From Reticulitermes speratus (Eukaryota; Arthropoda; Insecta; Blattodea; Rhinotermitidae), in contig JAJKFL010000042.1 in assembly GCA_021186555.1 (NCBI GenBank), positions 12,454,781-12,518,780 on the forward strand: DNA of 64,000 nucleotides, in the 5' to 3' direction. The position numbers were made by a program, and so were the translations under genes. The notes beneath the pieces were generated by a model. The model saw only the letters and a list, made by a program, of their open reading frames with translations, searched no databases and was not told where the DNA came from. Shown piece after piece: positions 46,817 to 59,090 of this stretch. Positions within the stretch are counted from its first letter, which is position 1, and every line of letters starts with the position of its first letter.

Positions 46817-47799
46817 AAATCATAGTATTCGTTTTGCACTCGCTAATATCTCTTCCTTGTATCATTTTATGTATTTCTGTTACTATCGCACTACAAGCAA
46901 TCGTAGATGACATTATGAATACCCACCATTTGTAACTTTCTCGCGACCGTTACATGGCAAATGTCCAGATTTTAAAAGCCCACTCTCAAATGTTATCTAA
47001 CTAGTATTGTCCTGGCAAGAACAGCATTGTGGACCTACTTGCTTACCGATTAGAATGGGACACGTAACAATAAGAGTCAAGATATATGGGTATTGTTCTG
47101 GAGTGACATTACAAATCAGGAAACGAAATGCCAATCTATAGTTTAACTTACCTCTGTATCATGAATAAGGCGTATGGATACCGACAGCCAGTGGATAACG
47201 TTTAAAAGCTTCACACAAATTTGTAACTCGTTTTAAAATTTCGTATTTTATTCTAGGCCAGTGTTTCACAGCCGTAATTACCATCAACAACGTCATTATA
47301 TTGTTATTATTATTATTATTATTATTACTGTAATGCCTGTTTGCGAAGTCATGATCTACCGAACTATCGAATGGATCTTTTCAAAACAAACATGATTAGA
47401 CAGCTTATGATTCGGCACTGATGGCAGTCTCCTTTGTTTTCACTAATTGTTTTAACAAAAAAAATTCTAACGCTAAAAATTGATAGTGTTGCCTCCAGCG
47501 GAGGACAAGCGAAGTACATGGAATACGTTAGCTTCCCTTAGCCTCCGGTGGTGGTACCCATGTCGAGTTCAACATTTTTGTTTCTGATTTACACGTGCTA
47601 GAAAGCATTTTTCCTTATTTACATATTACTGATGATCCGTTATATCAGAAATAAATTACCCAACAGCAAGCATTAGTAAGTACAATTTTTAACGTTTATT
47701 AACTTTAAGATACTGTAATTTTGTTGATTAAATATTTTATTGTTTCCACATGAGAATTATTCGCACGGGTCCACCCAGTTCTTCATTACTTTTCTACTG

Positions 47800-48050
47800 T
47801 GATCTCGGCTGGCTGTCACTGGTCTAAGCGACCTGCTACGGGCTAAATAACCGGGTTACGATTCGGGGCACGGGGCCCACTCTGCCTCCTATCAAACAAG
47901 TACCGGGTGTTCTTTCACCGGAAGCAAAGTGGTTAAAAATTGTAGCTATCACTTTCGTGTGGTGCCGACGTTAAGAATGCGTGGAGCTATAACTCCCCGC
48001 TTTGAGGTGGTGCTCATATAACAAGGGATAAATTTACCTTTATATGCCAT
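47800..48050 (+). mobile_element. Diverged SINE family D copy
   Basis: CTAAGCGACCTGCTACGGGC head, GGGTTACGATT B-box, then GGGGCCCACTCTGCCTCCTA, AAGAATGCGTGGAGCTATAA and GGGATAAATTTACCTTTATA. Confidence 0.7.
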
Positions 48051-48344
48051 TATTATTATTGACGTTTCCGCTGTACGACCCAGGCCTACCCGTCTGACAG
48101 GCTGCACGAAGGACACATGCTTTCAGCGATGACTACAGCAAAGGAAATCATATCAAATCGCGGGGACTACGAGTATTGACGTAAAATTTATGGGTGCAGG
48201 TATGTGAGCATCGCCTGTGCGGTGTGGTAGTAAAAACAAACATGAAATCAACCACAAAAAAATTATTTCCTTTCGAGATAAAGAGACCATGAAATTTGAG
48301 CTAGGGGAGAAAAGTTGTAAGAAAGGTATTTACCTTGCTCCGGG

Positions 48345-48827
48345 CAGTGCCATGGCTCAGGCGGTTAGTCGCCGGCCTCTCACCGCGGATGCCCGGGTTC
48401 GATCCTGCCAATCCCAGTGGCCGTGCGGTCTAAGGCGTGGGTCTTCGGCCGCTCACTTACTAGGATTGTGGGTTCGAATCCCACCGGGGACATGGATGTT
48501 TGTGTTGTGTTTGTTGTATAAGGACGGTAGCATGGAACGTAAAGTGACATAAAGGACGAAAAGGATTTAAACAGTACAAAAATGGATCAAAGGGGAAAAA
48601 CCCCGGACAGACAAAAAAAAAGAAATCCTGGGTCAGTCCATGTGGGATTTGTGGTGGACAAAGTGACACTGGGACAGGTTTTTACCCCGAGTACTTCGGT
48701 TTTCTCCTGTCAATTTCATTCCACCGGTGCTCCATTACACGGAAAAACGGAAAACGCTAATTATCTTCATTACAGGGTTGCACAATAAGCGTCCGTAGCA
48801 TCTGCTGGGGGGCCCTTCAAAAAAAAA
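48345..48827 (+). mobile_element. SINE family B copy, split by a SINE A insertion
   Basis: Head GCCATGGCTCAGGCGGTTAG with B-box GGGTTCGATCC, body GGGATTTGTGGTGGACAAAG, TTCATTCCACCGGTGCTCC, tail of A. A 15-base duplication TTACCTTGCTCCGGG lies at 48330-48344 and 48828-48842. The insertion at 48408-48624 separates head from body. Confidence 0.9.
48408..48624 (+). mobile_element. SINE family A variant nested in SINE B
   Basis: Family A head (CCCAGTGGCCGTGCGGTCTA, B-box GGTTCGAATCC), but after about 90 bases the body changes to unrelated sequence (GGACGGTAGCATGGAACGTA, GTGACATAAAGGACGAAAAG) and an A-run. Flanked by ATCCTG (48402-48407, 48625-48630). Looks like a chimeric or subfamily SINE. Confidence 0.8.
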
Positions 48828-48934
48828 TTACCTTGCTCCGGGGAAGTCCAGTAGAGTGTAAAAGTGCAACAATAAACGTAGAGTCGTAATGGCCACGCAG
48901 ATTTTAACCCTTTAGAGACGAACATTAACCTGGA

Positions 48935-49060
48935 TTATATATAAAGATTCAGTTCGTACCGCGCAGTAAACACATTCCGTCACGGTTATAAAAAGCAGTA
49001 AGTTAATACTGTATAGGGAGAGACAAGCGCTGTTTGTTTCTCAAAATCAATGTACTCAAG
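48935..49060 (-). repeat. Interspersed repeat X, reverse copy
   Basis: CGTACCGCGCAGTAAACACA, CACGGTTATAAAAAG and CTGTATAGGGAGAGA are complements of the landmarks at 18065. Confidence 0.6.
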
Positions 49061-49890
49061 GTAGAATGTCGAATTTCTGAATGTCGAAATTGGTCACACA
49101 TAAAATAACCACTAAGCTTTGAGGGGTTTACAAATTTCTCTTGCCAAAATCTCGATTCGTTGCGCCATTCAGATCATAACCTACCTACGTTAGTATTTCA
49201 TTCATCGACCTCCAGGTGGCAGGTGCTAAACACAAATATCATCCACAAACTTTTGCTCCGCTATGCAACTGCTTACGTAAACAGAATTCAGTGAGCAGCA
49301 AGCTTCAGTTTGCCTTGTACTGTGAAAGTGAATTATTAACAGGTTTTGATTTTAAACTACTTTACTTTTCATGGTTGGCGACCATCAGTGTACACAGACA
49401 TACAGGTTACAGTACAGAAGACACGGTAACAAGCTCTATGCAGCACAATTCTCCTCGAGAAGCTGAGAGTAGTTCAGCCGAAGGTTTTGTATCGTGTTAA
49501 CAACAACCTAGCAGTGGAACCCATCTTGAGTTAGCCGAGTCAAATTTACATCCTCAAACACTGCTTCTTCAACATCCGGTTTAATTTCCGGCTGTACATT
49601 ACACAGCTGTATTGTCTTTAGTAATCAGTAAGTTTTATTAATTATTTCAAACAGACTTTTCAGTCCTAAGACCATTCTCACGGGCGCAACAAAACACACT
49701 CGCTTACTATTAAAGTTGACACTGCAAAGTTGCACTAATTAGCAGGCCTAACTACAAGCACTTACATTATTTACAATTTCTAATTTCCTTCAGTTAAAAT
49801 CCTGCAATATGATTACTGTTAAAACATTACACACCCAAACCCCGATATAGCGCCACTGTTTGTTACCAAAATTTGTGGTGGTATATCGAG

Positions 49891-50115
49891 CGTTCCCAGT
49901 GGCCACGCGGTCTAAGGCGTTGGTCTGCGGCTGCTCGCTTGTTGGGATTGCGGGTTCCAGTCTTGCCGAGGACATGGCTGTCTGTCTCTTGCGACGGGCC
50001 GATCACCCGTCCAGAGAACTCCCACAGAGTGTGGTGTGTCTGAGTGTGATCTCGAAATCTCAACAATGAGGAGGCCTATGCCCAATGGAGCTGTCGAGCT
50101 ATGACATAAAAAAAT
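49891..50115 (+). mobile_element. SINE family A copy with internal deletion
   Basis: Head present, B-box degenerate (GGTTCCAGTCT); the body jumps from TGTCTCTT to GCGACGGGCC, losing about 40 bases. Confidence 0.78.
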
Positions 50116-50802
50116 TGAGGGTGGCAGTAAATCAAAATAATGTACAGCTAATAGGGAATTTCTGTTCACAGACTTTCATGATGGCTACGTGAAGGTGGCG
50201 TTACATCGGAGGTTTGACCGATTATATTCATTACCTTGTGGCACAGGTGTTTTATATTCCTCGATGTCTTTAATGAGATAACACATGATAAAAGCCTTCT
50301 TTATTATTGATAATGCATACAGCTGGTTTTAATTAATGACTACACACGATTCTGCGAAAAGTAAATGATACAAATTTACACCGTAAATCCTAATATCAAG
50401 CAGTGTGTTACGTTGTTTCATTAAGAACGAGGCAATGTCTCAAATATGTCGTGATTAACTAATGAATAAAACTAATAATGTTGAATTTTTTATAGTTACA
50501 TATCCTTTAATCCATTTTAATATTATTCTCCAATCAACACTTAAGCCTTTACAGCGGTTTTCGAACAAGAACTTTACGGGACCTTCTCATTTATCCCATG
50601 CGTTCTACCATGTCGCGGCTATCAGCTTATCACCCTAACAATATATGGTGCATAGTAGAAATTATGAAGCTCCTGTGTAATTTTTCTCCATGATCCTGTC
50701 ACTTTCTTTCTTTCTCGCGCTCTAACTCTCTCGCTCTCTCTTATATGCACAAAACCTCTTCAGCACTCTTACAACCAACATAGACAGTCGTTTGTAAAAT
50801 GA

Positions 50803-51059
50803 TAATTTTTTCCCATGGCGCAACAGCTCTTGGGCCAGGGCCTCCTCATTATCGAGGCTTTACGATCACATTCAGACACACCACTCTCGGTACAACTCCT
50901 CTGGACGAGTGATCAGCCCGACGCAGAGACCTCTAACTGACAACACACAACATTCATAAGAGACAGACATCCATGCCCCCGGCGGGTTTCGAACCCACGA
51001 TCCTAGTAAGCGAGCGGCCGTAGACCAACGCCTTAGACCGCACGGCCACTGGGATCGGC
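50803..51059 (-). mobile_element. SINE family A copy with target duplication
   Basis: Reverse-oriented full body and head with T-run at left. Flanked by TGTAAAATGA at 50793-50802 and 51060-51069. Confidence 0.9.
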
Positions 51060-51229
51060 TGTAAAATGACAGTGGAAGAGCAACATCTTTCAGATTTTCA
51101 ACATTTAGCCAAAGCGTTACGCTGAAGTAGTTGTACAACAGTTTGGATACAGATTAAGTTGTGAGGTAATTGACTGTTCATAACGTAAATGTAAAAAAGA
51201 AGATTTTCCTGTGCTTAATTAAGAATCTT

Positions 51230-51480
51230 GCCATGAAGATGCATGACGGAATAGGAGAATAGCACCATACATTCTTGACCTCGATATGAAATGGGAGGTG
51301 AGTGGTCAGCTTCATGATCAGGCCGCTTTATCCCAGAGGAAAGATCCCTCTGTACCCGTTGGGTGGGCTCCAGAGTCGGTCTATAAAGGCTGTGGAAAAG
51401 ATAAAAATCCCAGCCCCTGACGGGAATCAAACTCAGATCCCACGGTTGCCCAGTGCGTACCCAAGTCGCTCTAACGCAGG
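51230..51480 (-). mobile_element. SINE family D copy, diverged
   Basis: Plus-strand GAAATGGGAGGTGAGTGGTC, AGGCCGCTTTATCCCAGAGG and TGGGCTCCAGAGTCGGTC in reverse family order. Confidence 0.65.
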
Positions 51481-51730
51481 AGTATAACACTTCTCCAAGA
51501 ATCTCTAAGCTAACTCACAATTCTTGGCGCCATAAGAGTGACAAGAAGCAAGTTCCAGCCAGAGGACGCACAAACATCAGGCGCCACGGTATACAATTTA
51601 ACTCGCCCGGTTGACCTGGAGCCCGGAATATATGCACCGTTGCTATAATGACAGATTTCTAGGTTCTAATTAATCATTCATGCACTGTTCAACAAATACA
51701 CTAAAAACACCAGCCTTACTGCTTGACATA

Positions 51731-52025
51731 TAGGTAAAGCTATGCCATTATAGGCCTGAACAGGCCCAGAGGGTTCCAGGAGGTTGAGGCTTCCAGATTT
51801 CAAGACAATCCGAACATGAACGTGGTAAGGTTATCAGCCCTACGTACCAGCCTCCTTTACCCTCAAGGAAATATTCCTGGTGCTCATTTTTGTTAGAGGA
51901 TGAGCCGACCCCAGGCAATAGTGCGGCCGGAAGGATTATGTCAACGAAAAATTCCAATTACACCATCGGGAATCGAACCCGCGACTTTCCGACCTGTAGC
52001 GCAGTGCCTCAACCAACTGCTTGAT
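51731..52025 (-). mobile_element. SINE family C copy
   Basis: Plus-strand GGCCTGAACAGGCCCAGAGG, GGAAATATTCCTGGTGCTCA and GGGAATCGAACCCGCGA (B-box), ending TGCCTCAACCAACTGC. Confidence 0.85.
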
Positions 52026-52270
52026 TGATATAAGCTCCATCAATTTTAACACAGGTCTAAAGGTGACCTTCAAAGATTCTGTGCTGGTTCAAATTTGGAT
52101 ATAATTATCGAAAATCTTAGGTTCTTATTCTGACCCACATCAATCAAAATGTTTTTAAACTGGAAAAGTATCAACCGATCACATCAGCAGTAGAATCCTT
52201 TCGTACTGCTCTCAGTTTCTTCTTCAGTTTTTATTCGTCTGTAGCCTGGGTAGTAGGGGACCATAACCTA

Positions 52271-52456
52271 CAGTCGAACCCGGTTATAACGACATCGGTT
52301 TATGCGACACCTCGTCTATAACGTCAAATATTCTGTGGTAGCAATTAAGTCCTCACTGTTAACCATAACATTACACTCCTCGGTTATAACAAAACTCGTT
52401 TATAACGACACGAAATATTCAGCCCCTTTCATGACGTTATAAACCGAGTTCGACTG
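52271..52456. mobile_element. TA-flanked MITE, family M1, intact copy
   Basis: Ends CAGTCGAACCCGGTTATAAC and GTTATAAACCGAGTTCGACTG are inverted copies; TA lies directly outside each (52269-52270, 52457-52458). 186 bases, no coding. Termini starting CAGT with TA duplication fit the pogo/Tigger-like or other Tc1/mariner type. Confidence 0.85.
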
Positions 52457-53183
52457 TATATTTAACGCAAAAGTCATTTACCTCTACGGCAGTTCCCCAA
52501 CTGATTGGTAACCGTTTAATTCATGAAGAGATAATTATGCGACGTCACGACGATAAGAACAGAAATTTATTCAAACGCAAATACAGACTATCGGCCATAC
52601 TCGTCCGTCTGTCATAACACACAATTCATTAATTCATCACCGTTTCTTTTAAGAAAAGGAGAGTGAAGAAAGCGCGCCATCATTAGGCAGTTTAATTTAT
52701 AAATTTGGTATACACCTCCTTTGTCAAATTAAACACAGACACATAGACGAATTAATTCAGCTATTTCAGGTGTGACTGGCTTTTCTAAAGCACTCTGTTC
52801 GAATACCAGCCGAGGACTGAGGTGTGTTACATAAAATATGTCCTTGGACGTTTCACCTTAAGTGGTCACAAAACTACTCATCACCAAGTCCTTCAGACAA
52901 AAGAAATAGCTTTGGCAAACTTTAAACCAATGGGCGGTGCTTTCGTTAGGAGCCCAACAGATTTATTACGGTCTGAGATAAAACCGTTGAAATATTTTGA
53001 AAACAATTTTGTCGTAAAATATTGTTCTAGGGTTCTGGCGATGGTGTGTGACATCTGAAATCATAGACTTTATGGCTTTTCTATCGTATGTAAGATTTTG
53101 TCTTGGAAGATGCAAACTTTGAAGACGGAGACGGATCCTGTCTCCGAAACGCAGTGTGTTAAATGTCAGTACATAAGATGAAA

Positions 53184-53378
53184 AGCCGATCCCGGTGACT
53201 GCGCGGTCTAACACGAAGGTCTGAGGCCGCTCGCTTACTAGGATTGTGGTTCGAATCCCACGGGGGCATGGATGTCTGTCTCTTGTGAATGTTGTGTGTT
53301 GTCAGGTAGAGGTCTCTGCGACGGGCTGATCCTTCGTCCAGAGGAGTCCTACCGACTGTGGTGTGTCTGATGAGTGTC
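53184..53378 (+). mobile_element. SINE family A copy, 3' truncated
   Basis: Head GATCCCGGTGACTGCGCGGT with B-box one base short (GTGGTTCGAATCCCA), body to GTGGTGTGTCTGATGAGTGT, then unrelated. Confidence 0.8.
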
Positions 53379-53529
53379 AGGTGCAACAAACCTCTATACA
53401 GTGAGTAGACAAGAGGTCAGACTAAAAAACATATGATGGAAAACTACCATAACATCAAGAGTTCAGATGTCGTACAATGCCTACCCTTACATTATTGTCT
53501 GGCAAATCTGGGACAAGAGTAGCCCTTTG

Positions 53530-53680
53530 AAGCTTAGTGGTTACTCTATGTTCCATAAGATTAAATATTAAAAAATTCCAAACTCTGCCCACAGAGTGAA
53601 TTTCTGTGTTTTTATTGATCTCGGAAGAAACAGTGATTATTTCTCTACACAAAACTGATTGGTTTTGTTAATCAAGACTG
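53530..53680 (+). repeat. Interspersed repeat X, copy
   Basis: CCACAGAGTGAATTTCTGTG, CAGTGATTATTTCTCTACAC and GGTTTTGTTAATCAAGAC follow the landmarks at 18065. Followed directly by a SINE B body fragment. Confidence 0.5.
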
Positions 53681-53694
53681 TGCTCAATTCCGGG

Positions 53695-53800
53695 CCAGCC
53701 GATGTGCAATTTGTGATGGAAAAAGTGGCACTGGGACAGGTTTTTCTCAGAGTACTTGTGCTTTCCCCTTCCAGCATTATACCTCCAATGCTCCATACTA
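53695..53800 (+). mobile_element. SINE family B fragment
   Basis: GTGCAATTTGTGATGGAAAA, GTGGCACTGGGACAGGTTTT, AGTACTTGTGCTTTCCCC and ATGCTCCATAC, diverged from the other two copies; head absent. Confidence 0.65.
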
Positions 53801-54227
53801 ATCTTCTTAATGATGCTCTTTCCTAAAGGATAAAGAGGCGAAACCTGGGAACCTTCAAAAAGAAATGTTCCTTCGGAAAACAGGAAGAATTGGACACAAA
53901 ATTACAGTCATGCCGCTGGTCTTTAAAGTGTTTAAAAGAGTTAATACAAAGGCGATCCGTAATTAGTGTAGAGCATCTAAAAGATTCCAAAACAGCGCCG
54001 TAATTGGGCCACGACCACATCCTTTCAAACAGTTTCAGTTCAAAATTCCCCCAATCATCCCACCGCCCCTGCTGCACAGTCTGAGATAACGACAGTATCA
54101 TTTGAATATTCTTTACTACAAACAAACAAACAAACAAAAAAGCAACAGAAATACCGTATTCTGCACGTATTCTATATCGTTTAAGTAAACCGGTTCGTCT
54201 CTACTTTGTATATGTGTGTGTGATATA

Positions 54228-54762
54228 CAGCGTGGCACACGAAAAAGTAGCCCGGTCTTAGTGTCAATGGCAATAAGTGTTTTACTGGCAATAAAAGAAC
54301 AACAAATGTTATATTACATTTAAAATTTATTTTGTTGTTAAAGAATGTTAGTCCCTGGGCATCCCCCGGGCATCCCAGCTGCCCATGGGGCAACCGTGAT
54401 CACGTGACTAAGCTTGCTGCTGGCCGTGCCATGGCTCAGGCGGTTAGTCGCCGGCCTCCCACCGCGGAGGCCCGGGTTCGATCCCAGGTTAGTCCATATG
54501 GGATTTGTGGTGGACAAAATAGCACTGGGAAAGGTTTTTCCCCGAGTACTTCGGTTTTCCCCTGTCAATTTCATTCCACCGGTGCTCTATTACATGGAAA
54601 AATGAAAAAAAAACTGACAATCTATCTCTTAATCTTCAACACAAGGGTTGTACAATAAGCCTCAAGGCTGCGGTGCGTCTGTAGCATCTGCTGCGGGGCA
54701 CTTCTCAAAAAAAAACTTGCTGCTGTTAAAACCGGGTCGGGGCTCCTTCGTGTGCCACTCTG
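54228..54762. mobile_element. TA-flanked MITE interrupted by a SINE B
   Basis: Ends CAGCGTGGCACACGAA and TTCGTGTGCCACTCTG, with TA outside each (54226-54227, 54763-54764). Inner pieces AGCCCGGTCTT / AAAACCGGGTC. Without the SINE at 54423-54715 and one duplication the element would be about 230 bases. Confidence 0.85.
54423..54715 (+). mobile_element. SINE family B, full-length copy with target duplication
   Basis: Head GCCGTGCCATGGCTCAGGCG with B-box GGGTTCGATCC, complete body and A-run tail. CTTGCTGCTG flanks it at 54413-54422 and 54716-54725. Confidence 0.93.
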
Positions 54763-55580
54763 TATCTACATCAACTCTATCTCAAAGAAAAAAACCTCCT
54801 TTATCCTTATTGGCCCAACAAGAGTCACAGCCGACATCGCGCTCTGTTGTGCCAGGCCCAACATCGAGCACAAATCAGCACGTTATTTTGCAAATTTTGC
54901 AGTGCTTTTCCCAAACCTCCTGCCATCTAGTGGCAGCTACTTGGACTCTGAAGATTAGAGACATTCTGGATATTATTTACACCAGACTACCGAAATTCAC
55001 AAAAATAATTTGGGCTTGCAAGGGTTAAAATAGGGCAATAGCGCTATACCCGGTCCGCTACAGTATGCCATCACCAACTACCTGTGCTTGTAAGACTACA
55101 AACATGGGAACCTGCTTTGTCGTGCACTGCCATTGTGTTAACGAACACTGTTAGAAGTCTAGTAGGATGCCAGACTATATGACAATTTTATCATACAAAA
55201 GATCATTAAAGACGGCGTGCTAATTATACGTTGTCTGCTCAGAAATAGCATGAGATTTTAACAACAGTTTCACCAAGTCACGTGAAATCTACCTCCTCAC
55301 AGACAATGAATTTCACCTCACTCGGGACAGCACTGCACTGCAGAAATAACAGTGAAAGAAGCGTGAATACATGTGCTTCATTTTGTACACAGGCATTCCT
55401 TTTTGTGGTTTACGCATCTTATTGGCCTTGATATGCACTTATATACCACAGACACAAGACCATTGTGATAAGGCTCACAACACCTGAGATATCAGGTTAC
55501 ATAATAGTCCAATGTTCATTTTATGCAGATATAAAACCATCGCTAAGTTAATTATACAAGACATGTCGCATTGCATAATA

Positions 55581-55838
55581 CATTTTTTCCCCAGTGGCGC
55601 AACAGCCCCTAGTGGGACAGGGCCTCCTCATTATCGAGGCTTCACGATCACACTCAGACACACCACACTCGGTAGGATTCCTCTGGACGAATGATCAGCC
55701 CGACGCGGAGACCTTACCTGACAACACACAACACTCACAAGAGACAGACATCCATGCCCCCGGCGGGATTCGAACCCACAACCCCAGCAAGCGAGCGGCC
55801 GCAGACCCACGCCTTAGACAGCGCGGCCACTGGGATTG
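55581..55838 (-). mobile_element. SINE family A copy with target duplication
   Basis: Reverse-oriented full-length copy, T-run at left; GCATAATA at 55573-55580 and 55839-55846. Confidence 0.9.
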
Positions 55839-55929
55839 GCATAATATATAGATAGACATTATTTTCCATATATTTCGTTAATCATACCGACAAATATTCC
55901 AAATAAAAAAGTTTGTTCTGATTAAATTT

Positions 55930-56155
55930 AAAGTTTTCTCTGTGCACACCATGAGGGCATACAGCGGGAACAGAGGTATGGATCCACTCAGTCTTAACAT
56001 CGGCACTAGATGGAGGTGAGTGGTCAACTTTACGCCCGCCTGCTTTAACCCCTGGAAAGAACTCCGGTACACTCGTACATTGAAGAGGAAGCTGGGTGGA
56101 CCCCAGAACTGTTATGAGCGTTCTTGGAGAAGATAACAATCTGTTTCCCCTGCCA
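55930..56155 (-). mobile_element. SINE family D copy
   Basis: Plus-strand ACCATGAGGGCATACAGCGG, CACTAGATGGAGGTGAGTGG and GCTGGGTGGACCCCAGAAC in reverse family order; head truncated. Confidence 0.72.
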
Positions 56156-56289
56156 GGCTGATCATATCGTATGACAGTACCATTTTCTTAAATGACTGCG
56201 TTACATTGAGTTCAACGTTTGCAGTATTATCTCATATTTGACGTGGTAAATTTTAAACTTCCCACATGTCCACTTTCACAGCTTAGGTT

Positions 56290-56580
56290 TAGTTTCACGA
56301 TTCGTTCGCGTTGCTACACCGAGGCCATGCGAAAGACATCCCCCCGTATGGTGGGGATGACGACACTCGAAGTTCCCGCGTCTGTCAAGCGGACAGCTGT
56401 ATTCCCCTCCCGCAATTTATGGCCTCAACAAACCAGCTTTAAGCGCTCGTCGTTAGCGAAGATACATTCACCGGCACGATCCGCCAGCTTGATGTCTGGC
56501 GGGCGTATCGACGCTGGCGAGCGTATATTGCGGGGTGAAAACAATGAGTGGTTTCGGCCCGACCTGCAAGTGTAACTCGA
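56290..56580. other. GC-rich unassigned block
   Basis: Clearly GC-richer than surroundings with a plus-strand open frame (56219-56575) and another on the minus strand just right of it. I recognise no domain. Could be a decayed element or a piece of a gene exon; undecided. Confidence 0.3.
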
Positions 56581-58069
56581 GAGAGTTATTTACGATAGTG
56601 CACCTAGCCTGGTGTCTTCAAACAAGGCTTTGTTTAACATCACCTTATCCGAAACGTCACGCAGTGAAGGCCGAGCTCGCAAATTCCCGCAGACATGTAT
56701 AATCACGTGATCATCACCGTCGACATTCCCCTGAAAATAATGACTAGACGACTCAAGTTTAATGTAGGGTAATACGTCACAAAAGAAGCGTAACAGATCA
56801 ACGAATATGTGAAACGTGCTGATCGATGGCACTTATTTCTTTGGCCTCAGTTATAGCACTAGTTCATAACACCTCACCGCACATACAGGCATTCGTGCGT
56901 AGGAGAGACCAAGCCTGTGGGACATTCCTTCGAATCCTGTTTACAATCATTTCGTTCCATCTATGGATGAGGACTCATATCATTCTACCGAAATTACAAA
57001 CACACAAATGGTGTACAGTTAACCCTTGTCCAACGCGGGGTTTTGGGGGGGATCACGGCGTGTTGCGCAAAACCGCGTTGTGCCAACTCCTTATGGGCAA
57101 AACAGGATTACGTAAACGCTGACGCGTATGCACCTCCTCATCGTTTAAAATACATTTTTGGACGCTACACATTTACACAGTGCTTGGACAGCTGGTGCTG
57201 CCAGCTTCCGCGGAGGTTCAGTGAGTAACCGCCCGCGTTTATCCGCGCGTGTTTAAAATTTTCAGCTCTGCGTTGGGCGATAGGTTACTGTAGTGTCGAG
57301 CTACACTCGCCACCCAATTACTGCTCGTGCAACTCCACATGAATGACGTGTCCATAGTCTGTTCTACACATCAGTCAGTCCAAACGTCAGCATCAAACAA
57401 AACACTCTCTGTGAAGTGTTTACCAGGGCTTACTCAATGACCACACGCCCTCCTCCGATTATGCGCAGAAAACTCGTCTTGAAACTCGCATACTGTTGAG
57501 GCATGATTGTTATGACAAAATGGACCTCACATCTCGGGCTGCTTCTGGTTGCTGTCTTTAAATACTGTACTGGACTTAAAAAGCAAACATCTATTACAAT
57601 AACTAGCTGTCGTCGATGAATTTCTAGGGTTTAAAATCGCTCACACTTCCATTGTGTTCCTAAAACGCCACCATAACAATTTACTACGTTTCCTAAGTCA
57701 CCGCCTAGAGTCAAAATACTAACTTCCCTTACATGTTACCATAACCCATTTACTGCATAAGAACATAGCCCTTCAAGCCTTATTAATTAAGAAAGGGAAA
57801 CGTGTGACAGCAGTGAGAGATACTATATTTGTTACCCCGGGGGGGGGGGGGGCGCCAAAATCTTCGCCAGCAAGTTTCCCGGGCATCAACCGCTCGTTCT
57901 TTTACTGGCTACGTTGATGAGGCAGTAAAGTGTTCGGAAGTGAAGAAGGGTAACAGATCGGACACGGACTGCTCTCTGGTTTCGCGGCAGAAGAAAGAAG
58001 CTCAGCGAAGTCTATAATTGCCTTAATCTAGAAATTCCAATGGTTTAAACGTAACGTAACATTAAAAAA

Positions 58070-58480
58070 ACCCAGCATTTTGTCCACACACCGTATTTAT
58101 GTGTTCCGTGTGATTCTCACAATCAAAGGTAAAGCAATCCCATTACAGGCCTGGACAGGCCCTTAGGGTTCCAGGAGTTTGAGGCTCCCAGATTTCTAGA
58201 CAATCGGCACATGAAGGTGGTAAGGTTGTCAGCCCTACGCACCGGCCGCCTTTAACCCCAGGAAATATTCCTGGTACTCATTTCTGTTGGAGTCTGAGTC
58301 GACCCCAGGGCCATAGTGCGACCGAAAGGATTATGTCAATGAAAAATTCCAATGAAATCAACGGGAATCGAACCCGAGACCTTCCGGCTTGTAGCGCAGT
58401 GCCTCAAATTCTCACAACAAACAGCTACTATTTCTCTATACAGCATTAACCGACTGGTTTCTCTAATGGAAGCAAACTAT
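58070..58480 (+). repeat. Interspersed repeat X, copy split by SINE C
   Basis: CACACACCGTATTTATGTGT before and CAACAAACAGCTACTATTTC after the SINE at 58123-58407, so the repeat is the older element. Confidence 0.65.
58123..58407 (-). mobile_element. SINE family C copy with target duplication
   Basis: Reverse-oriented body; ATTCTCACAA at 58113-58122 and 58408-58417. It stops within the tRNA-like head, so it is slightly 5' truncated. Confidence 0.9.
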
Positions 58481-58949
58481 GTTCTCGGAGAGGTACGAAC
58501 TATATCGTTATATGCAACGTATATTCATTCATATTAGTCTTCAAAGGATTAAGACGGAATTACGACGTCATCATTGATAAGGCTATGTGAGGCATGCAGT
58601 GCAACACGGAGTTTGGTACCAGCTGAACATTTCCAGTATCAGCGACATTGCAAAGCCGATCTGGTCAATGTTTATAGTGAACAATCAATGTTTATCCTAA
58701 AAAATAGTAGGAAATAAATTATTTTGTCGGCAAAAACAATTCTTCGACATGTATAATAAGAGCTGCATACCTTTTAAAGAGTTGCCGCCATACTACTTCA
58801 CGCCCCACGTTAGATGGCGCTATACCGAGGCCAAAAAAAGAAGTCCCCCTCTCTGCCTACTGTCACATGCCTCTCCAGCCCCCTCTGGCCTATATCAAAC
58901 AGCCCAAAGCGCTTCTCGCGAACTAGGTTTAACACGTGGTTCAAACTGT

Positions 58950-59090
58950 CTAAATATAATGTATTCAATTTATTGTACCAACTAAATGAATATGAGTGTT
59001 AAACACGTAGCTGCGACATGTTTCGTGTTTAACACTCATATGTAACTAATAATGTGCATTTAGTTGGTACAATAAATTGAATACATCGAT
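58950..59090. repeat. Inverted repeat with CGAAACATGT at its centre
   Basis: Arms built on TATTCAATTTATTGTACCAA / TTGGTACAATAAATTGAATA and ATATGAGTGTTAAACACG / CGTGTTTAACACTCATAT, separated by GCTGCGACATGTTT. No complete hammerhead core. Resembles the terminus pairs of the other Penelope-like remnants. Confidence 0.6.
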
